From Pelomyxa schiedti (lineage: Eukaryota; Evosea; Pelobiontida; Pelomyxidae), in NCBI GenBank assembly GCA_020536535.1, contig JAHLWZ010000617.1, forward strand, positions 28,498 through 49,508: a DNA stretch of 21,011 nucleotides. The letters are read 5' to 3'. Made by a program: the position numbers and the translations under genes. This document shows positions 17,880 through 21,011 of this stretch, piece after piece. How positions within the stretch are numbered: the stretch's first letter is position 1; each line of letters starts with the position of its first letter. The notes beneath the pieces are model-generated. The model saw only the letters and a list, made by a program, of their open reading frames with translations, ran no database searches and was not told the DNA's origin.

Positions 17880-19350
17880 TTAATAGGTACTGAGTGGTTG
17901 GGGTACTATGGTAACTGGGTACTTGACAAGGAACTCCTCAATTTCTCTGGTGGAAGATGGTATTCCTTTTCTGACCCCAACTTTGGTTCCTTCCATCGTT
18001 GCCATGGCTACTCCATACTTGGCAGCTACCTGTGAATTGTAGGTTAGTTGCATTTGAAGAGGTAGGCATGTTCTCTATTTGGTGTTGTACCTCTGGCCCA
18101 AGGTCATTGATTAGACAATAAAACAGTCCACACATTGCGGCATCACCGGAGCCTGTTGGGTCGGTAATAACCACACCAGGAGCCGATGTGGAGATAACTA
18201 CATCATGTACACTGTCCACAAGCACGGACCCGGAAGCCTGAAGGTCGTAAATTGTAGATCAGGAACAAATATTGAAAGAGTACCTTTTCACCACAGCCAG
18301 TCAGTATTTGAATGATCCGGACTCCCCATTTTAATAGCTCCTTGATGCCGGCTTTGACAGTGGGTTTATCAGTAAGACCTGCAAGTTCCTCTTGGTTCAT
18401 TGATGCGATAAAGGACTTTTTCATAAGCAATATAGCTTGATCTCTGCAGTTTTGGATGATGGAAAGAGATGGTGAACCACAAATGACAACTCCAGCATCT
18501 GCACAGATATTGCAGCAGTACTCAATAGCAGCTATCCCTTCAGGGCTGGTCAGGGAAGTCCAAACAAAGTACTTTGCCCTTTTCAGCACCGCGGCCTGCA
18601 TGCTTAGGGTTAAATAAGAAAACAAAGGTCTTGATTTTCAGAGCACCTGGCAATACCGTTCTTCATACAAGTTACTTGCACCCTTGAACCCCATGATGGA
18701 CTTCTCTCTACCCCATGGCGTTTTTAATATCACTGAAACTCCAGTTGGGGAGTCAAAAATATGCAGCCCATCAGTATTTATTTTCCACTTTGTGAATTCA
18801 GCAACACATTCTTTTTTTTTATGTATGGGCTTTGTAAGCAAAAAGTAAACCAATCTTCTAAGCAAGAGCTCCTACCTTTGCCTGGTTGGTCATCGCCAAT
18901 TCCACCAAAGAAGGCAGTCTTCAATCCCATAATGGCCAAGTCAACAGTGATATTTGCTGCTGACCCACCAGGGAAGAAAGACACATTTTGTACATTTAAC
19001 TGGAATTCCATCAGTTCGTGAATAGTATAGAAAAGAAAACGGGCGGGGACGGGGAAAAAAAAAAAACCCAACAGGCGATAAAAATCTGTTCTCACCTTAG
19101 TGCTGACTTCAATAGCCAAGTATTTTTTTTCTGTACCCAGCCTGTCAACCATCTCCAGCCTCATCATGTCGTCAATATCAAAAATCTGGTCGACACAAAC
19201 ACTCCCGATGGCCACAACGTGCAGTGGCCCGTCGTCACTCGCAATTGTGGGACAGCTCGCCGCTGCCGCCGTCCCTGTTGTCTCTGGAGGCGTCCCTCTT
19301 GCAGTCGAAGTCGATGCCGATGCAGACGTAGATGTGGGTGTTGCGTCCAT
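17880..19350 (-). CDS. PfkB-family carbohydrate/nucleoside kinase
   Basis: Six exons on the minus strand give about 383 residues. Start is Met at 19350. The first 40 residues are a Thr/Ser/Ala-rich leader not found in core PfkB enzymes. The fold starts at HVVAIGSVCVDQIFDID, then FFPGGSAANITVDLAIMGLK and FFGGIGDDQ (PfkB signature 1: sugar binding and lid). Mid-protein contains IGFKGASNLYEE-like and VVICGSPSLSII segments. The C-terminal signature 2 is DPTGSGDAAMCGLF at about residues 309-322, with the catalytic Asp in GSGDA and the anion hole TGSG. The protein ends VTIVPQPLSTY. It phosphorylates a sugar or nucleoside hydroxyl with ATP. Adenosine kinase is the closest general pattern (Asp-rich start, GGSAAN, TGSGDA), but the substrate cannot be fixed from motifs. 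Junctions are phase-consistent (0, 1, 0, 0, 0). It is divergent from the ankyrin gene with a 221-bp gap. Confidence 0.9.
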
Positions 19351-19571
19351 CTGGCACGACTTGGTTCGTGTGATGAGATGAAAAGGAGGTTAGCAGAAAG
19401 TTTGGTACGGGAGTACCACCGGAAAGTGATTTGGCTGAATAAAAAAAACACCAGACCGCCGATCCTGAGCGACGATAACGAAAATGACAGCGTTCCGGTC
19501 CGTTGATTATTTTATTCCGCCATTTGTCGACATTGGACGGAGACCGATACGACGACGAGCAACACCAGCAG
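19351..19571. promoter_or_regulatory. Divergent intergenic region between PfkB and ankyrin genes
   Basis: This is the 221-bp gap between two divergent start codons (19350 on minus, 19572 on plus). It has an A-run at 19441-19447. Both flanking ORFs that overlap it (19484 on plus, 19451 on minus) lack family signals or continuity with the downstream exons. No defined promoter element was recognised. Confidence 0.3.
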
Positions 19572-20978
19572 ATGGAGCGGGAGCGTTGCTTATCTCAGGC
19601 GGCGGCTGGTGGAGCCGTTATGAGACAGCTGCAGCAGGGTCGAACGTTCGAGCGTGGCCGACCACATGGCCGATGTTATTTTTACGGCATTATTGGAAAG
19701 GATGCCCAGGACGCTTTCGAGGCAATGTCTTATCAAGCCAAGGCTGATTCTTCAAAGGTGGATTGCCCACACCACCTACTGGAACAGTGAAGGTTAGATT
19801 GTTCTCCTCCTTTTTTTTTCGTAACTGAACATAATGCCCTCAGTAGATATTGGTACTGGCCTGTTACATAAGCTGTTGTTTCAGGTTCGAATCTCGAACA
19901 GATTATCGTGTCACTAAATGGCCTCCTTTTCTCTGCATCTTAAAATAGACCTACCTTGCACAAGACGAAGAACCCATGCCACCACAGCAGTGTTACACAT
20001 CCCAACACTCAACTTGCCAAATTTACTGGAGGATTCATTCCTGTTATACAAAATGGGGACAGGACTATCTCAAGAAGATACAGTTAGGTTTGAGCTTCCT
20101 GCTTAAATCGAAATCGTTATTACGAACGATAGAAACCTTCACATAGAGAAGAACAAGCAGTTGAGCGTGGCGACATGCCCGAGTTGCCGTCACCCACGTG
20201 GGACATCAACACCCCCATCGAGGGCGGTGACTGGACCATGCTTCACATTGCATGCTCGTCCGGGCACGTGTCGCTTGTTGTGCAGCTCCTTGGTGTAGGT
20301 GCATCACGCAGCCCCCCAATCGACCCAAACAAAACCAACTTTTGTGGCGAGACGCCACTGCTGTGGGCTGCTTTCCGCGGCCACGAGGCAGTGGTGAGGG
20401 TGTTGGTGGCAAGATCCGATGTGGATGTGGCTAAGGGGTGCCCACTGATCGCGGCGTGTCGCCATGGGCACCTGGGTGTGGTTATGGCATTGCTTGAGTG
20501 CCCACGTGTCGACGTCAACTTGGTGGAAAAAAGAAGAGGATACCAGGACGAAGGTCAAACAGCACTGCACGTGGCTTGTCAACGGAGATCTGTTAAATTG
20601 GTGAAGGTTCTGCTCCAAGTCAATGGAATTGACACAAACCGCGAAAACATCGGGGGTGAAACACCACTTGAAGTGGCAACAAAAGTGTGCTGCACTGAAA
20701 TTCGTAATCTCTTGAATGATCACAACTCGAGAATTTTGCAGTCCTCAAAGCCCACCTCACCACCACAACCACAACCGCAACCGCAACCGCAACCACCACC
20801 CACAGCAATAACCACGGCAGAAACGGCCTCAACCACCATCACGACCAGTAACGTGCTGTCCAGATCTCTTGAAGAAGGTGGTGGCATCATCAGCAGCAGA
20901 AACATTGTTGGAAAACAAGAAAAAAACCTGGAAATCACTGGAAAACAGCATCAGAGTAACACTTCAAATCAAATTTAG
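19572..20978 (+). CDS. Ankyrin-repeat protein
   Basis: Exons 19572-19786, 19885-19909 (25 nt), 19949-20082 and 20147-20978 give about 401 residues. Start is Met at 19572 (MERERCLSQ), because the frame is closed by TGA at 19485 and offers no other ATG. The first 130 residues are charged and Gln-rich without a known domain. The last exon carries about four ankyrin repeats: DWTMLHIACSSGHVSLVVQL, GETPLLWAAFRGHEAVVRVL, CPLIAACRHGHLGVVMALL and GQTALHVACQRRSVKLVKVL, with a partial GGETPLEVA unit after. Each has the TPLH-like turn and paired helices, so the protein should serve protein binding. The C-terminal 80 residues are low complexity, with a Pro-Gln array (20761-20800) and Ser/Thr/Asn-rich sequence ending SNTSNQI. 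All four exon junctions agree in phase (2, 0, 2). Partner and pathway unknown. Confidence 0.82.
20761..20803 (+). repeat. CAACCG/CAACCA Pro-Gln codon repeat
   Basis: A short tandem of CAACCR hexamers encodes a Gln-Pro array in the C-terminal tail of the ankyrin protein. It is low-complexity coding sequence and may vary in length between strains. Confidence 0.75.
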
Positions 20979-21011
20979 CGTTGTGCACACACCCACCACT
21001 CACGCTTTGTG

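Noticed and set aside
19840-19905. tRNA-like motif (GGTTCGAATC box, TGGTAC nearby)
   Set aside because: The T-stem has a mismatch, no acceptor or anticodon stem pairs, and the stretch fits an intron acceptor (TTTCAG) followed by a coding exon of the ankyrin gene.

Overview
The window is intron-dense nuclear DNA from a microbial eukaryote that uses the standard genetic code. Introns are mostly 28-80 nt, GT...AG, and many acceptors read AAG or TAG as well as CAG. The gene content is a plant-type LRR receptor kinase with an MSP-like domain before the kinase, a ribonuclease-inhibitor-type LRR protein, a GH18 chitinase, a Ufd1/zinc-finger fusion, a PfkB kinase, a CK1-like pseudokinase with coiled coil, and an ankyrin protein. 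This suits a free-living amoebozoan, possibly Archamoebae-like. The lineage is an inference from gene style, not something the sequence proves. No tRNA, rRNA, CRISPR array or transposon was recognised.

Layout, left to right. Positions 1-595 (-) hold the N-terminal part of a Pro/Ser/Thr/Gln/Gly-rich protein that runs off the left edge. A 57-bp gap separates it from a divergent LRR gene (653-2572, +) made of nine almost identical 84-nt exons separated by almost identical introns. Positions 2573-3053 have no convincing gene. A non-RD protein kinase (3054-4788, +) follows. It converges on one or two short minus-strand genes (5500-4957 and 5886-5500), one with an N-terminal membrane segment. A large LRR receptor-like kinase gene fills 5956-11973 (+), with one phase-2 exon per LRR. 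Four minus-strand genes then lie head to tail with gaps of about 95-138 bp: PfkB kinase (19350-17880), pseudokinase/coiled-coil/membrane protein (17741-15770), Ufd1-zinc-finger protein (15674-13450) and GH18 chitinase (13340-12074). An ankyrin-repeat gene (19572-20978, +) ends the window.

The most striking signal is inside the receptor kinase gene. A 411-bp segment (9445-9855) carrying the end of the last LRR, the Cys-rich stalk, the transmembrane helix and the start of the juxtamembrane region is inverted relative to the rest of the gene. It is flanked by a 6-bp inverted repeat (ACTTTC at 9439-9444, GAAAGT at 9856-9861). Flipping it back restores the reading frame and two phase-2 introns of normal size on both sides. 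As written, the gene can only encode a secreted LRR ectodomain, or a kinase without its own membrane anchor. This is either a real (possibly switchable) inversion or an assembly error, and it can be tested directly.

Splice models were built by eye from frame continuity, phase and motif conservation. Start codons and a few junctions are uncertain where stated.
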